A stretch of DNA of 64,000 nt from Herbinix sp. Lineage in GTDB: Bacteria; Bacillota; Clostridia; Lachnospirales; Lachnospiraceae. The stretch spans positions 186,001 to 250,000 of the forward strand of contig JAQSYO010000002.1 of the NCBI GenBank assembly GCA_029256105.1. Direction: 5' to 3'. Of the stretch, positions 35,992 through 45,242 are shown piece by piece; the first letter of the stretch is position 1; each line of letters opens with the position of its first letter. The notes beneath the pieces are model-generated. The model was not told the origin of the DNA, did no database searches, and saw only the letters and a list, made by a program, of their open reading frames with translations. Made by a program: the position numbers and the translations under genes.

Positions 35992-37230
35992 ATGAATCGT
36001 AGAGTTGTAGTTACGGGTATGGGCGCCATTACTCCAATCGGTAATAGCGTAGAGGAGTTTTTTGATAATGTTCAAGCTGGTAAATGTGGATTCGATTTTA
36101 TTAAATGCTTCGATACAGAAAATTTCGCTGCTAAGATAGCGGCTGAAGTAAAAGACTTCGATCCAAAGAATTATATGGATGCAAAAGTAGCAAGAAGAAT
36201 GGATCGTTTTTCTCAATTTGCAGTGGCTGCTGCCAAAGAAGCTGTTGAGAATTCTGGTCTGGATTTAAATACAATCGATCATGAACGCTTTGGAGTTATT
36301 GTTGGCTCCGGTATCGGGGGTATCGATCTAATTGAAAAAGAAACAAAGACGTTGATGGAAAAAGGTCCAAAACGTGTTAATCCTTTATTTATTCCAATGA
36401 CGATTACAAATATGGCAGCAGGTAATATCGCTATTCAATATGGAGCCAAAGGTGTTTGTACGAATGTTGTAACGGCTTGTGCTACCGGTAATCATTGCAT
36501 CGGTGAGGCGTTTCGAAGTATTAAGCATGGCTACTCAGATATCATCTTAGCTGGCGGAACCGAAGGTTCTATTACTCCACTTGCTGTTGCAGGTTTCACA
36601 GCGTTGACAGCATTATCTACCAGTACAGATCCATTAAGAGCCTCCATACCGTTTGATAAAGAGCGTGATGGCTTCGTGATGGGTGAAGGAGCTGCAATTC
36701 TTGTACTTGAGGATTATGATCATGCGCTTGCTCGTGGCGCAAAGATATATGCGGAAGTGGTTGGATATGGTGCAACTTGTGATGCATACCATATTACATC
36801 TCCGGCTCCGGAAGGAGAAGGCGGCGTAAGAGCTATGAAGCTTGCAATGCAAGAAGCAAACATTACACCGAAGGAAGTTTCCTATATCAACGCACATGGA
36901 ACCAGTACCCCGACCAATGACCGCCTCGAGACAGCAGCATTGAAACAAGCGATGGGTGAGGATGCATATAAAGTTCCGATTAGTTCAACCAAATCCATGA
37001 TCGGACATTTGCTCGGTGCAGCAGGAGCGGTAGAGGCTGTAATCTGTATCAAAGCGATGGAGAAGAGCTTTATCCCAGCGACGATAGGCCTAACGGTACC
37101 GGATGAAGAATGTGATTTAGATTATGTACCTAACGTTGGAAGAAATGCAAAGCTTTCTTATACAATGTCCAACTCCTTAGGGTTTGGTGGACATAACGCT
37201 ACACTTATATTTAAAAACATGGAGGTATAA
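35992..37230 (+). CDS. fabF: 3-oxoacyl-ACP synthase II
   Basis: The elongating condensing enzyme. 412 residues. VVTGMGAITPIGNSVEEFF start, catalytic Cys in VTACATGNHCIGEAF (about 163), His in NAHGTSTPTNDRLE (about 303) and His in KSMIGHLLGAAGAVE (about 340). SD AAGGAGG. accB follows two bases after the stop, so translation is probably coupled. Confidence 0.97.
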   Translation: MNRRVVVTGMGAITPIGNSVEEFFDNVQAGKCGFDFIKCFDTENFAAKIAAEVKDFDPKNYMDAKVARRMDRFSQFAVAAAKEAVENSGLDLNTIDHERFGVIVGSGIGGIDLIEKETKTLMEKGPKRVNPLFIPMTITNMAAGNIAIQYGAKGVCTNVVTACATGNHCIGEAFRSIKHGYSDIILAGGTEGSITPLAVAGFTALTALSTSTDPLRASIPFDKERDGFVMGEGAAILVLEDYDHALARGAKIYAEVVGYGATCDAYHITSPAPEGEGGVRAMKLAMQEANITPKEVSYINAHGTSTPTNDRLETAALKQAMGEDAYKVPISSTKSMIGHLLGAAGAVEAVICIKAMEKSFIPATIGLTVPDEECDLDYVPNVGRNAKLSYTMSNSLGFGGHNATLIFKNMEV

Positions 37231-37232
37231 TC

Positions 37233-37724
37233 GTGGATTATAAGGTAATTCTTAATTTAATGAAGGAAATGAATAATACCGATTTAACAAAAGTTGAGAT
37301 TGAGGAAGAGGGAATTCGCATCTGCCTGGAAAAGACAGCTCCTGTTGTAACAATAGCACAGCCCTCCATGCCACAAGTAAGTGTTGCAGCACCAGTTATG
37401 ACTGCCGCATCGGTTCAACCCCAGATTACTACACCTGGGCACGCAGGAACGAATACAAATGATGCAACAGAGAAGACAGAAGAATTTACAGGCAAGAAAT
37501 TGGTATCTCCGATGGTGGGAACTTTTTATGCACAAGCATCTCCCGATAAGCCAGCCTTTGTAAAAGTAGGCGATAAGGTAAAAAAGGGTCAAACCATTTG
37601 TATTATCGAGGCTATGAAATTAATGAATGAAATTGAAAGCGAATTTGATGGCGAAATCGTAAAAGTTCTTATGAAGAATGAAGATATGGTGGAATTCGGC
37701 CAGCCGTTATTTTTAATTAAATAA
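37233..37724 (+). CDS. accB: Biotin carboxyl carrier protein of acetyl-CoA carboxylase
   Basis: 163 residues. The C-terminal biotinyl domain carries the biotin-accepting Lys in EAMKLMNEI (about residue 129). A Pro/Ala/Thr-rich hinge occupies about 40-85. The start is GTG at 37233, behind GGAGG that lies at the end of fabF. Carries CO2 from AccC to the AccAD transferase. Confidence 0.95.
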   Translation: MDYKVILNLMKEMNNTDLTKVEIEEEGIRICLEKTAPVVTIAQPSMPQVSVAAPVMTAASVQPQITTPGHAGTNTNDATEKTEEFTGKKLVSPMVGTFYAQASPDKPAFVKVGDKVKKGQTICIIEAMKLMNEIESEFDGEIVKVLMKNEDMVEFGQPLFLIK

Positions 37725-37733
37725 CAATATGTG

Positions 37734-37810
37734 AATTCGAGGTATCCTTGAATTTTTAAATAAAAATATAAAGTGTACTTTTACTGTGTTATTGATAGAA
37801 AGGATATCCT
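37734..37810 (+). promoter_or_regulatory. Hairpin and SD-embedding palindrome before fabZ
   Basis: AATTCGAGG (37734-37742) pairs with CCTTGAATT (37746-37754), with one G-U pair and a three-base loop. The fabZ SD itself lies in the perfect palindrome AGGATATCCT (37801-37810), directly abutting the ATG. These are smaller relatives of the SD/anti-SD theme seen elsewhere in the operon. Confidence 0.55.
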
Positions 37811-38242
37811 ATGCTAAATATTGATGAGATACAAAAGATCCTGCCTCATAGGCCACCATTTTTACTTATTGACCGTATTGAGGAGTTGGTACCCGGCAAA
37901 CATGCTACCGGCAGGAAATGTGTGTCGATGAATGAACCATTTTTTCAGGGACATTTTCCAGGGAAAGCGGTTATGCCAGGTGTTATTATATTAGAAGCCT
38001 TGGCTCAAACTGGAGCAATGTGTATGTTAACTGTGGAAGGAAATGAAGGAAAGATTGTATATTTTGGTGGAATGGATAAGGTTAAGTTCAAGCGTCAGGT
38101 AGTTCCTGGCGATGTACTTACCTTAGATGTTGAAATAACCAAAAGTAAAGGTAGCTTTGGCGTTGGAACTGCAGTTGCATATGTAGAGGGTCAAGTGGCG
38201 GTAGAAGCAATTCTTACCTTTGCCATCGGGAAAGAACTCTGA
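37811..38242 (+). CDS. fabZ: 3-hydroxyacyl-ACP dehydratase
   Basis: The dehydration step of the elongation cycle, hot-dog fold, 143 residues. PHRPPFLLIDRIEEL at the start (residues 12-26), catalytic His in GHFPGKAVMPGVIILEALAQ (about 48), with Glu about 62. No FabM or FabA gene is present in the window, so the source of unsaturated chains is not visible here. Confidence 0.96.
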   Translation: MLNIDEIQKILPHRPPFLLIDRIEELVPGKHATGRKCVSMNEPFFQGHFPGKAVMPGVIILEALAQTGAMCMLTVEGNEGKIVYFGGMDKVKFKRQVVPGDVLTLDVEITKSKGSFGVGTAVAYVEGQVAVEAILTFAIGKEL

Positions 38243-38315
38243 TAATGCCAAAATGTTCTCAAAGAACTTTTGCTAAAAAGCTCTTTAAAATCGGACTATA
38301 ATCAAGGAGATTGCG

Positions 38316-39650
38316 ATGTTTAAGAAAATTTTAATAGCAAATCGTGGAGAGATTGCAGTCAGAATCATCCGTGCTTGTAAAGAAATGGGCATTGATACGG
38401 TAGCTGTTTATTCGGAAGCGGATAGAGAAGCGCTACACGTTATGCTGGCAGACGAAGCAGTATGTATCGGACCAGCAAAGTCTAAGGATAGTTATCTGAA
38501 TATGCAGAACATAATTAGTGCAACGGTACTTACCGGGGCTACCGCTATTCACCCAGGTTTTGGTTTTTTATCTGAGAACAGCTCATTTGCACGTATGTGT
38601 GAGGATTGCAATATTACATTTATCGGACCGAATGCAGATACGATCGATTTACTCGGTAATAAATCGAGAGCTAGGGAAACTATGCTGAAAGCAGGTGTTC
38701 CGGTAGTACCAGGTTCGGAAGGTGAAGTTGAGACAGTAAAGGATGCTTTTGATCTGGCAAGCCAGATCGGTTATCCAGTTATGATTAAAGCCTCTGCAGG
38801 AGGTGGCGGCAAAGGTATGAGAGCCGTTTATAAAGAAGAAGATTTGGAAAATTCCTATAATTCAGCAAAAGCAGAAGCAAAAGCCGCCTTTGCTGATGAT
38901 AAAGTATACATTGAGAAGTTGATAATAAATCCCAAACATATTGAATTTCAAATCTTAGCTGACAGCCATGGTAATGTTGTTCACCTCGGAGAAAGAGATT
39001 GCTCAGTACAAAGAAGAAACCAGAAGATGATGGAGGAATCACCTTCCGCTATCATGACTCCGGAGCTACGAATGAAGATGGGCACAGCGGCAGTAAAGGC
39101 GGCTGAGGCAACTGGTTATGTGAATGCAGGTACCATTGAGTTTTTATTAGATCAAACGGGTAATTATTATTTTATGGAAATGAATACCCGTATTCAAGTT
39201 GAGCATCCTGTTACTGAGATGGTTACAGGCATTGATATGATTAAAGCACAGATAAAAATAGCAAACGGTGAAGAGATGCCTTACCGTCAAAAGGACATAG
39301 AATTCAGAGGTCATGCAATTGAGTGTAGAATCAATGCAGAGGATCCTTCAAAAAACTTTATGCCTTGTCCGGGACGTGTTGAGAATGTATTATTTCCCGG
39401 AGGCTTTGGAATTCGTGTCGATAGTGCCCTCTATCCGGGCTATGTTGTTCCCTCCTGTTATGATTCCATGCTTGCTAAGGTAATTGCATATGGAAATGAT
39501 AGAGAGGAAGCGCTTCAAAGAATGAAGAGAGCTTTATCTGAACTTATTATCGATGGAATTCAAACCAATGTAGAATATCAATATGAGCTTTTAGAACGCG
39601 AAGAAATAATATCTGGAAACTATAATACCGGCTTGATTGAGGGAAAGTAG
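38316..39650 (+). CDS. accC: Biotin carboxylase of acetyl-CoA carboxylase
   Basis: ATP-grasp enzyme that carboxylates biotin on AccB. 444 residues. KILIANRGEIAVRIIRACKE start, ATP loop KASAGGGGKGMRAV (about 159-172), HIEFQILADSHGNVVHLGER, and the active site EMNTRIQVEHPVTEMVTG (about 288-305). SD AAGGAG. accD starts five bases after the stop. Confidence 0.97.
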   Translation: MFKKILIANRGEIAVRIIRACKEMGIDTVAVYSEADREALHVMLADEAVCIGPAKSKDSYLNMQNIISATVLTGATAIHPGFGFLSENSSFARMCEDCNITFIGPNADTIDLLGNKSRARETMLKAGVPVVPGSEGEVETVKDAFDLASQIGYPVMIKASAGGGGKGMRAVYKEEDLENSYNSAKAEAKAAFADDKVYIEKLIINPKHIEFQILADSHGNVVHLGERDCSVQRRNQKMMEESPSAIMTPELRMKMGTAAVKAAEATGYVNAGTIEFLLDQTGNYYFMEMNTRIQVEHPVTEMVTGIDMIKAQIKIANGEEMPYRQKDIEFRGHAIECRINAEDPSKNFMPCPGRVENVLFPGGFGIRVDSALYPGYVVPSCYDSMLAKVIAYGNDREEALQRMKRALSELIIDGIQTNVEYQYELLEREEIISGNYNTGLIEGK

Positions 39651-39654
39651 AAGT

Positions 39655-40563
39655 ATGAATAAGAATCCATTTAAATCAAAGCAATATGCCACATCAAAAA
39701 TATATCGTGCCAGACCACAGGATATCGAACGGGAAGAGGAAGAGCGTCCTAACGTACCCCAAGGAATTATGACGAAATGTCCCCACTGTGGGAAAGTAAT
39801 CTATACAAAGCTGCTTTTGAAGAACTTTAAAAGGTGTGATGAATGCGGTTACAATTTTAAGGTTTCTGCAAATGAGCGTTTTGCTATGATACTAGATGAG
39901 GGTGAATTATCCGAATTTGATGCACAGATGACGACGAGAGATCCACTCCAATTCCCTGGATATGGAGACAAGTTGGTAAGAACACAGACGCAGACAGGAC
40001 TTGTGGATGGTGTAGTTACCGGTAGAGGAAAGATCGATGGCTTACCAGTTATGATTGGTGTTATGGATGCAGCCTTTTTCATGGGAAGTATGGGTACCGC
40101 TATCGGCGAAAAGTTGACTAGACTATTTGAACGGGCAACCAAGGAGCGACTTCCGGTGATTGTATTTACTGCGTCTGGTGGAGCTAGAATGCACGAGGGT
40201 ATTTTCTCCCTAATGCAGATGGCTAAAGTGAGCGCAGCAGTTGCAAAGCATAGTGAAGCAGGACAATTATATATTACTGTACTAACCGATCCCACTACGG
40301 GTGGCGTAACCGCAAGCTTTGCTATGCTTGGCGACATTATTCTTGCTGAACCCGGTGCCTTGATAGGGTTTGCTGGTCCAAGAGTAATCGAGCAAACAAT
40401 CGGACAGAAATTACCCGATGGTTTCCAACGAGCAGAATTCTTATTGGAGCATGGTTTTGTTGATCAGATCGTTCCAAGGGATCAATTAAAGCATACCTTG
40501 GGTTCCATGATTAAATTACATTCAGCAATAGATAGAGATCTCGAAGATCAGATTGAACCTTAA
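39655..40563 (+). CDS. accD: Acetyl-CoA carboxylase, carboxyltransferase beta subunit
   Basis: About 302 residues. An N-terminal zinc ribbon (CPHCGK about 41-46 and CDECGY about 60-65) and a crotonase-type carboxyltransferase core (TASGGARMHEGIFSLMQMAK, about 170-189; GFAGPRVIEQTIGQKLPDGF). The frame extends into accC from 39637, but the ATG at 39655 is the natural start. With AccA it transfers CO2 to acetyl-CoA to give malonyl-CoA. Confidence 0.96.
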   Translation: MNKNPFKSKQYATSKIYRARPQDIEREEEERPNVPQGIMTKCPHCGKVIYTKLLLKNFKRCDECGYNFKVSANERFAMILDEGELSEFDAQMTTRDPLQFPGYGDKLVRTQTQTGLVDGVVTGRGKIDGLPVMIGVMDAAFFMGSMGTAIGEKLTRLFERATKERLPVIVFTASGGARMHEGIFSLMQMAKVSAAVAKHSEAGQLYITVLTDPTTGGVTASFAMLGDIILAEPGALIGFAGPRVIEQTIGQKLPDGFQRAEFLLEHGFVDQIVPRDQLKHTLGSMIKLHSAIDRDLEDQIEP

Positions 40564-40568
40564 GGTTT

Positions 40569-40675
40569 GCAAATGGAGGTTAGTGTGAAGAAGGTGCATC
40601 TTCACACGTGAAAAAGCCACACAGTGCCTTTTTCATAGCTATTTAATTGCCTGCAAAGCAGGCAAATGGAGGTTA
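40569..40675 (+). repeat. Hairpin cassette flanked by duplicated SD, before accA
   Basis: GCAAATGGAGGTTA occurs at 40569-40582 and again at 40662-40675; the second copy is the accA SD. Between them are three hairpins: GTGTGAAG/CTTCACAC (40583-40607), TGAAAAAG/CTTTTTCA (about 40609-40635) and TTGCCTGC/GCAGGCAA (40647-40665). Removing one repeat plus the cassette would leave a normal short accD-accA junction. Confidence 0.85.
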
Positions 40676-40677
40676 AG

Positions 40678-41463
40678 ATGGAGATTACACCTTGGGAAAA
40701 AGTAAAATTGGCCCGAATGCCGGTTAGACCGACAAGCCTTGATTATATAGAACGTATTTTTGATAATTTTCTTGAACTACATGGAGATCGTTTTTTTGGG
40801 GACGACAGAGCAATTGTTGGTGGCATTGCTTTCTTTGGTGATATTCCGGTGACTGTTATCGCCCAACAAAAAGGTAGAAATACGAAGGAAAATATTACAC
40901 GAAACTTTTCCATGCCACACCCGGAAGGCTACCGCAAAGCACTCCGTCTAATGAAACAGGCTGAAAAATTTCATCGTCCCATCATTAATTTTATAGATAC
41001 TCCGGGAGCCTTTTGTGGTTTAGGAGCTGAGGAGAGAGGTCAAGGGGAGGCAATTGCAACGAACCTTGCAGAAATGATGCTTATAAAGACCCCAATCATC
41101 TCAGTGGTTATCTCAGAAGGTGGTAGCGGTGGAGCTCTTGCACTTGGTGTAGCAGATAAGGTATATATGTTAGAGCACTCAATTTATGCAATTCTATCGC
41201 CCGAGGGTTTTGCAAGCATTCTTTATAAGGATTCTACGAAAGCGGAGCAGGCAGCAAGAGATATGAAACTAACGGCTCAGGACTTGTTGAATTATGGAGT
41301 TATTGATGGGATTATCCCGGAACCGCAGGGTGGTGCTCATAATGACTTCGACCGAATGGCTCAGAACATTAGGACAGTGATTGATGCAGATCTGCAGGAT
41401 TTGATGCAACAGACCACGCAGGAGATGTTGGATAAAAGGTATCATAAATTCAGAAAGATGTAA
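40678..41463 (+). CDS. accA: Acetyl-CoA carboxylase, carboxyltransferase alpha subunit
   Basis: About 261 residues. WEKVKLARMPVRPTSLDYI start, FLELHGDRFFGDDRAIVGGI (about 29-48), the oxyanion region INFIDTPGAFCGLGAEERGQ and ISEGGSGGALALGVADKVYM (about 150-169). ATG 40678 lies behind GGAGG; the in-frame ATG at 40666 overlaps that SD. Last gene of the fab-acc operon, followed by a strong terminator. Confidence 0.96.
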   Translation: MEITPWEKVKLARMPVRPTSLDYIERIFDNFLELHGDRFFGDDRAIVGGIAFFGDIPVTVIAQQKGRNTKENITRNFSMPHPEGYRKALRLMKQAEKFHRPIINFIDTPGAFCGLGAEERGQGEAIATNLAEMMLIKTPIISVVISEGGSGGALALGVADKVYMLEHSIYAILSPEGFASILYKDSTKAEQAARDMKLTAQDLLNYGVIDGIIPEPQGGAHNDFDRMAQNIRTVIDADLQDLMQQTTQEMLDKRYHKFRKM

Positions 41464-41542
41464 GCTGAAACTCTACTCTGGTCTACTTCTTTTATAGGAT
41501 GGGTCATAATATTTTAAATAATTTAAAGAAAATCTTTTTATA

Positions 41543-41588
41543 AATGCTAGGAAGGACTTAAATTAATAAGTCACTCCTAGCATTTTTT
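41543..41588. terminator. Terminator of the fab-acc operon
   Basis: AATGCTAGGA...GGACTTA pairs with TAAGTC...TCCTAGCATT, followed by six T. It closes the operon and separates it from the convergent peptidase-like gene. Confidence 0.9.
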
Positions 41589-41640
41589 GTAATTATTTAT
41601 ATTACTTAATGATGAACCTTAGTGAGTTTTATCATGGAGG

Positions 41641-42462
41641 CTATTTGTTTATGAAGCGTTTCACATACACAATGCTTGAAGTAAAAGTACCGCTGTTGTT
41701 TTCGATATAATCTCGGTACTCTTCATAATTGATATAATATTGTTTTCCCCAAGAGGAAATACGTAACATAATTCGCTCGGTTACTACATCTTTAATAAGA
41801 CCGGTTACGGTAACATAATGGCCATTTACATTTTGCTTCACCATTTTATAGTAATAGGGCTTTCCTACTTCTGGGTTTTGATCAGCATTTTCTTGATAAT
41901 CAATTTCTCGCCGCTCATAGAAAGGGATACCTTTCTTGCCCCAGAGCTTTGGTGTATTTGGCCCAATGGATAGGATAACCGGAATATCTTTATGAAGCAT
42001 TTCTTCAATTAATTCATACATATCATAATAGGTTAAGGACCATTTCCAAGACGCATGATAATGTAGTCCGTAGGAACTGGAGTACGAATTAATTGCAGAG
42101 GCAATGGCAGGGCCTAATACAGCGATGATATGGCGGGTTTTCGTATAATTATCATGAATTGTTCGGACGTATGGATCATAATTACTATAATTCACCTTGG
42201 GTTCACCTTGAAGTGCAAGTTCAGTTATAGGTGTCTTAAGATCTTTATTTTGTAGTGCAAGATAAAGGAACATGTCTGCGGTTGCGATGGTTCCGCATCC
42301 GTAGTTGTGAAGAATATAATCCTTACTATACCAATGTTTTTCCGGAAACCACATCTGGCTGCCCCCGTAAAAGGTGTCTGCATCTTTTACTACCGGTACA
42401 TAGTCCGGATTTGATAATTCAATGATATTGTTATTTTTAATCGGCACAGTAGATTCTCCCAT
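41641..42462 (-). CDS. Papain-fold (C39-like) cysteine peptidase-like protein
   Basis: 273 residues, no signal peptide or membrane segment. A Cys in NYGCGTIATADMFLYLA (about 53-69) followed by a helix, a His in NGHYVTVTGLIKD (about 215) and SSWGKQYYINYEEYRDY near the end match the Cys-His-(Asn/Asp) order of C39/papain-like folds. Activity is inferred; the substrate is unknown. ATG 42462 lacks a good SD, while a GTG at 42447 follows GGGAG at eight bases and may be the true start. Convergent with accA, and 125 bases downstream of the ABC-F start region's neighbour gene on the same strand. Confidence 0.6.
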   Translation of the reverse strand: MGESTVPIKNNNIIELSNPDYVPVVKDADTFYGGSQMWFPEKHWYSKDYILHNYGCGTIATADMFLYLALQNKDLKTPITELALQGEPKVNYSNYDPYVRTIHDNYTKTRHIIAVLGPAIASAINSYSSSYGLHYHASWKWSLTYYDMYELIEEMLHKDIPVILSIGPNTPKLWGKKGIPFYERREIDYQENADQNPEVGKPYYYKMVKQNVNGHYVTVTGLIKDVVTERIMLRISSWGKQYYINYEEYRDYIENNSGTFTSSIVYVKRFINK

Positions 42463-42587
42463 ATTTTAATGTTCTCATATCTATTTTATTCTAAATGGAT
42501 CCTTATGTTGCAGATTATTTTATGGAATAAGCTCTAAAAAAGGCGAGGGAAAACCCTCGCCTATCAAACATTCTATAAGTAGAAATT

Positions 42588-44222
42588 TTAGTCCTCATCA
42601 TCCTCAGCATCAAATTGGCTAATCTGCCTCTTTCTTGCTAACTCATCATTGTCTAGATATTCATCATAAGTAGTAATCTTGTCAATCAGATGTCCGCCAG
42701 CGATTTCCATAATACGGTTAGCTGTCGTTTGAATAAACTGATGATCGGGTGAGGTAAACAGTGCAACACCAGGGAATTTAATCAGTCCATTATTCATTGA
42801 GGTGATGGATTCCATATCCAAGTGGTTCGTAGGCTCATCTAAGATAAGAACATTTGCACCTGCAATCATCATTTTAGATAGAAGAACACGAACTCTTTCT
42901 CCACCGGAGAGAACCTTTACCTTCTTGGAACCTTCTTCGCCAGCAAATAACATTCTGCCCATGAAACCACGTACATAAGTAACATCCTTTTCAGGTGAAA
43001 ATGGCATTAAGAATTCGACAATTGTTTCCTCACCAGCGAAAAGCTTTGTATTATCCTTAGGGAAATAGGATACATTCGTGGTAATACCCCATTTATAAGA
43101 ACCTTCATCCGGCTCTAACTCACCGGATAAGATTTTAAATAGAACAGTGGAAGCATTCGTATTTGGACCAACAAATGCAATTTTATCTTCTTTACCAACG
43201 ATGAAAGAAATTTTATCTAAGATCTTTACACCATCAATCGTCTTGGAAAGATTCTCAACAGTTAACACCTCATTACCGATCTCTCTACTAGGTCTAAAAT
43301 CAATATAAGGGTACTTCCTGCTGGAAGGTCTGATATCATCTAATTCGATTTTTTCTAAGGCTTTCTTTCTAGAGGTAGCCTGTTTTGATTTGGAAGCATT
43401 CGCACTAAAGCGTTGGATAAATTCTTGTAATTCCTTTATCTTATCTTCCTTCTTCTTGTTAGCATCCTTCATCTGCTTCACCATAAGCTGACTGGACTCA
43501 TACCAGAAGTCGTAGTTACCGGAATAGAGCTGAATTTTAGCATAATCAATATCAGCTATATGAGTACATACCTTATTTAAGAAATAACGATCATGGGAAA
43601 CCACAATAACGGTATTCTCAAAGTTGATTAAGAACTCTTCTAACCAACGAATCGCTTCTAAATCCAAATGGTTCGTAGGCTCATCGAGTAAAAGAATATC
43701 CGGATTACCAAATAGTGCTTGAGCAAGTAAAACCTTCACCTTATCACCACCGTTTAATTCGCTCATCTTCATGGTATGAAGGTCAGTTTCAATTCCCAAT
43801 CCATTTAATAAAGCAGCAGCATTAGATTCTGATTCCCAGCCATCCATTGCAGCAAATTCACCCTCAAGCTCGCTGGCACGAAGTCCGTCTGCTTCTGTAA
43901 AATCTTCCTTTGCGTAGATGATCTCTTTTTCCTTCATTATTTCGTATAGACGCTTATTACCTATAATAACAGTCTCGAGTACCTCAAAAGCATCAAATTT
44001 GAAATGGTCCTGTTGTAGGAAGGATAATCTTTGGCCCGGTGTGATGATAACATCACCCTTAGTGGGTTCTAATTGTCCGTTCAATATTTTTAAAAAGGTA
44101 GATTTGCCGGCACCATTGGCACCAATCAAACCATAGCAGTTGCCTTCCGTAAACTTAATGTTTACTTCCTCGAACAATGCACGCTTTCCTAATCTTAAAG
44201 TTATATTACTTGCCTGAATCAT
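42588..44222 (-). CDS. ABC-F family ATPase (YkpA/YbiT-like)
   Basis: About 544 residues, two ABC domains and no membrane part. Domain 1: Walker A GANGAGKST (about 35-43), signature LNGGDKVKVLLAQAL, Walker B ILLLDEPTNHLDLEAI. Domain 2: a Walker A altered to GPNTNASTV (about 350), signature LSGGERVRVLLSKMM, Walker B VLILDEPTNHLDMESI. The interdomain linker is rich in Lys (about 245-285). ABC-F proteins act on the ribosome; this type is a housekeeping factor rather than a typical resistance protein. ATG 44222 follows CAGGAGG. In domain 2 the Walker A Lys is absent, as in other YbiT-type proteins. Confidence 0.9.
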   Translation of the reverse strand: MIQASNITLRLGKRALFEEVNIKFTEGNCYGLIGANGAGKSTFLKILNGQLEPTKGDVIITPGQRLSFLQQDHFKFDAFEVLETVIIGNKRLYEIMKEKEIIYAKEDFTEADGLRASELEGEFAAMDGWESESNAAALLNGLGIETDLHTMKMSELNGGDKVKVLLAQALFGNPDILLLDEPTNHLDLEAIRWLEEFLINFENTVIVVSHDRYFLNKVCTHIADIDYAKIQLYSGNYDFWYESSQLMVKQMKDANKKKEDKIKELQEFIQRFSANASKSKQATSRKKALEKIELDDIRPSSRKYPYIDFRPSREIGNEVLTVENLSKTIDGVKILDKISFIVGKEDKIAFVGPNTNASTVLFKILSGELEPDEGSYKWGITTNVSYFPKDNTKLFAGEETIVEFLMPFSPEKDVTYVRGFMGRMLFAGEEGSKKVKVLSGGERVRVLLSKMMIAGANVLILDEPTNHLDMESITSMNNGLIKFPGVALFTSPDHQFIQTTANRIMEIAGGHLIDKITTYDEYLDNDELARKRQISQFDAEDDED

Positions 44223-44387
44223 GAAAAACCTCCTGAATACATCCAATTTATAAACAATCGCCATTTATATTGTATCGTATATTCTTGATTTTGCAAGCAA
44301 TTTTTATCATTTGATAGTGTGGAGCCTTGAAAAGACTTACATTAAGTATTTCACGGTTATAGGATTTGAAAGGATCATTTATCTGTA

Positions 44388-44416
44388 TTGCGAGGATGAA
44401 TAAGTACTGATATAAT
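44388..44416 (+). promoter_or_regulatory. Promoter of SGNH hydrolase gene
   Basis: TTGCGA (44388-44393), 17-base spacer, consensus TATAAT (44411-44416), 95 bases before the start codon. Confidence 0.6.
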
Positions 44417-44511
44417 AGAAGGCTAAGTAGGATTGTTTTTACATGATGGGAATTTAAGATTTTAGGCTATGACATTCAGATTGAAAAACTAGAGAATTAT
44501 GGGAGGTTACT

Positions 44512-45150
44512 ATGCTAAACATGTTTAAAGATGATCAAGTTGTACTATTTCAAGGAGATAGCATTACTGATTGTGGGAGAGATTATTCAGACATTAAATC
44601 ATTATCCGAGGGCTACCCGGGGATTATTGCTAAGATTTATGGATTGCTATTTCCTGATACGACGGTTACTTTTGTCAATAAAGGAATATCCGGTAATAGA
44701 GTGGTTGATTTATTAGCACGATATGAAGAGGACTTTAGAGCAATAAAGCCTGATTTCTTATCCATATTGATTGGTGTAAATGATACATGGAGAAGGTATG
44801 ATTCAGGAAATCCCACGAGTGCAGAAGAGTTTGAGAATACATATAGAGAACTTTTGAATAAAATTAAGAAGGATATGCCAAACTGTCGAATTATGATGAT
44901 TGAACCCTTCCTCTTAAATTCTTTGCCGGATCGAGCTTCCTGGAGAGAAGATCTTGACCCTAAGATCCAAGTTGTTCGTAAATTAGCGAAAGAATTTGCG
45001 GATTTTTATCTACCAATGGATGGAATACTGGCAAAAGCTGAGGTGGAGCAATATACCTGTACCCAATTAGCGGAAGATGGTGTACATCCAACTGCTCTTG
45101 GACATGGTGTGATTGCAGAGGAATATCTTAAGGCACTAAGTAAAAAATGA
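44512..45150 (+). CDS. SGNH/GDSL family esterase
   Basis: 212 residues, cytoplasmic (no signal peptide). All four SGNH blocks are present: QGDSITDCGRDY (nucleophile Ser, about residue 17), NKGISGNRVVDLL (Gly), IGVNDTWRRYDSG (Asn, about 92) and DGVHPTALGHGVIAEEYL (Asp and His, about 187-190). Likely a carbohydrate or acyl-ester deacetylase; related clostridial enzymes are xylan acetyl esterases, but the substrate is not proven. Single gene with own promoter, SD GGGAGG and terminator. Confidence 0.88.
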   Translation: MLNMFKDDQVVLFQGDSITDCGRDYSDIKSLSEGYPGIIAKIYGLLFPDTTVTFVNKGISGNRVVDLLARYEEDFRAIKPDFLSILIGVNDTWRRYDSGNPTSAEEFENTYRELLNKIKKDMPNCRIMMIEPFLLNSLPDRASWREDLDPKIQVVRKLAKEFADFYLPMDGILAKAEVEQYTCTQLAEDGVHPTALGHGVIAEEYLKALSKK

Positions 45151-45186
45151 AATTGAAAGATATTTTTATTAAAGGAAGAATATAAA

Positions 45187-45224
45187 ATGAGCTATCCTGA
45201 TAACATTTATTAGGATAGCTCATT
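45187..45224 (+). terminator. Terminator of SGNH hydrolase gene
   Basis: AATGAGCTATCCT pairs with AGGATAGCTCATT around a 13-base loop, then TTGCTC. Good stem, modest U-tract. Confidence 0.75.
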
Positions 45225-45242
45225 TGCTCAAACGCATAAAAA

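Noticed and set aside
39849..40337. 162-codon minus-strand frame inside accD
   Set aside because: It is antisense to a clear gene, with Ser/Pro/Val shadow composition and no SD.
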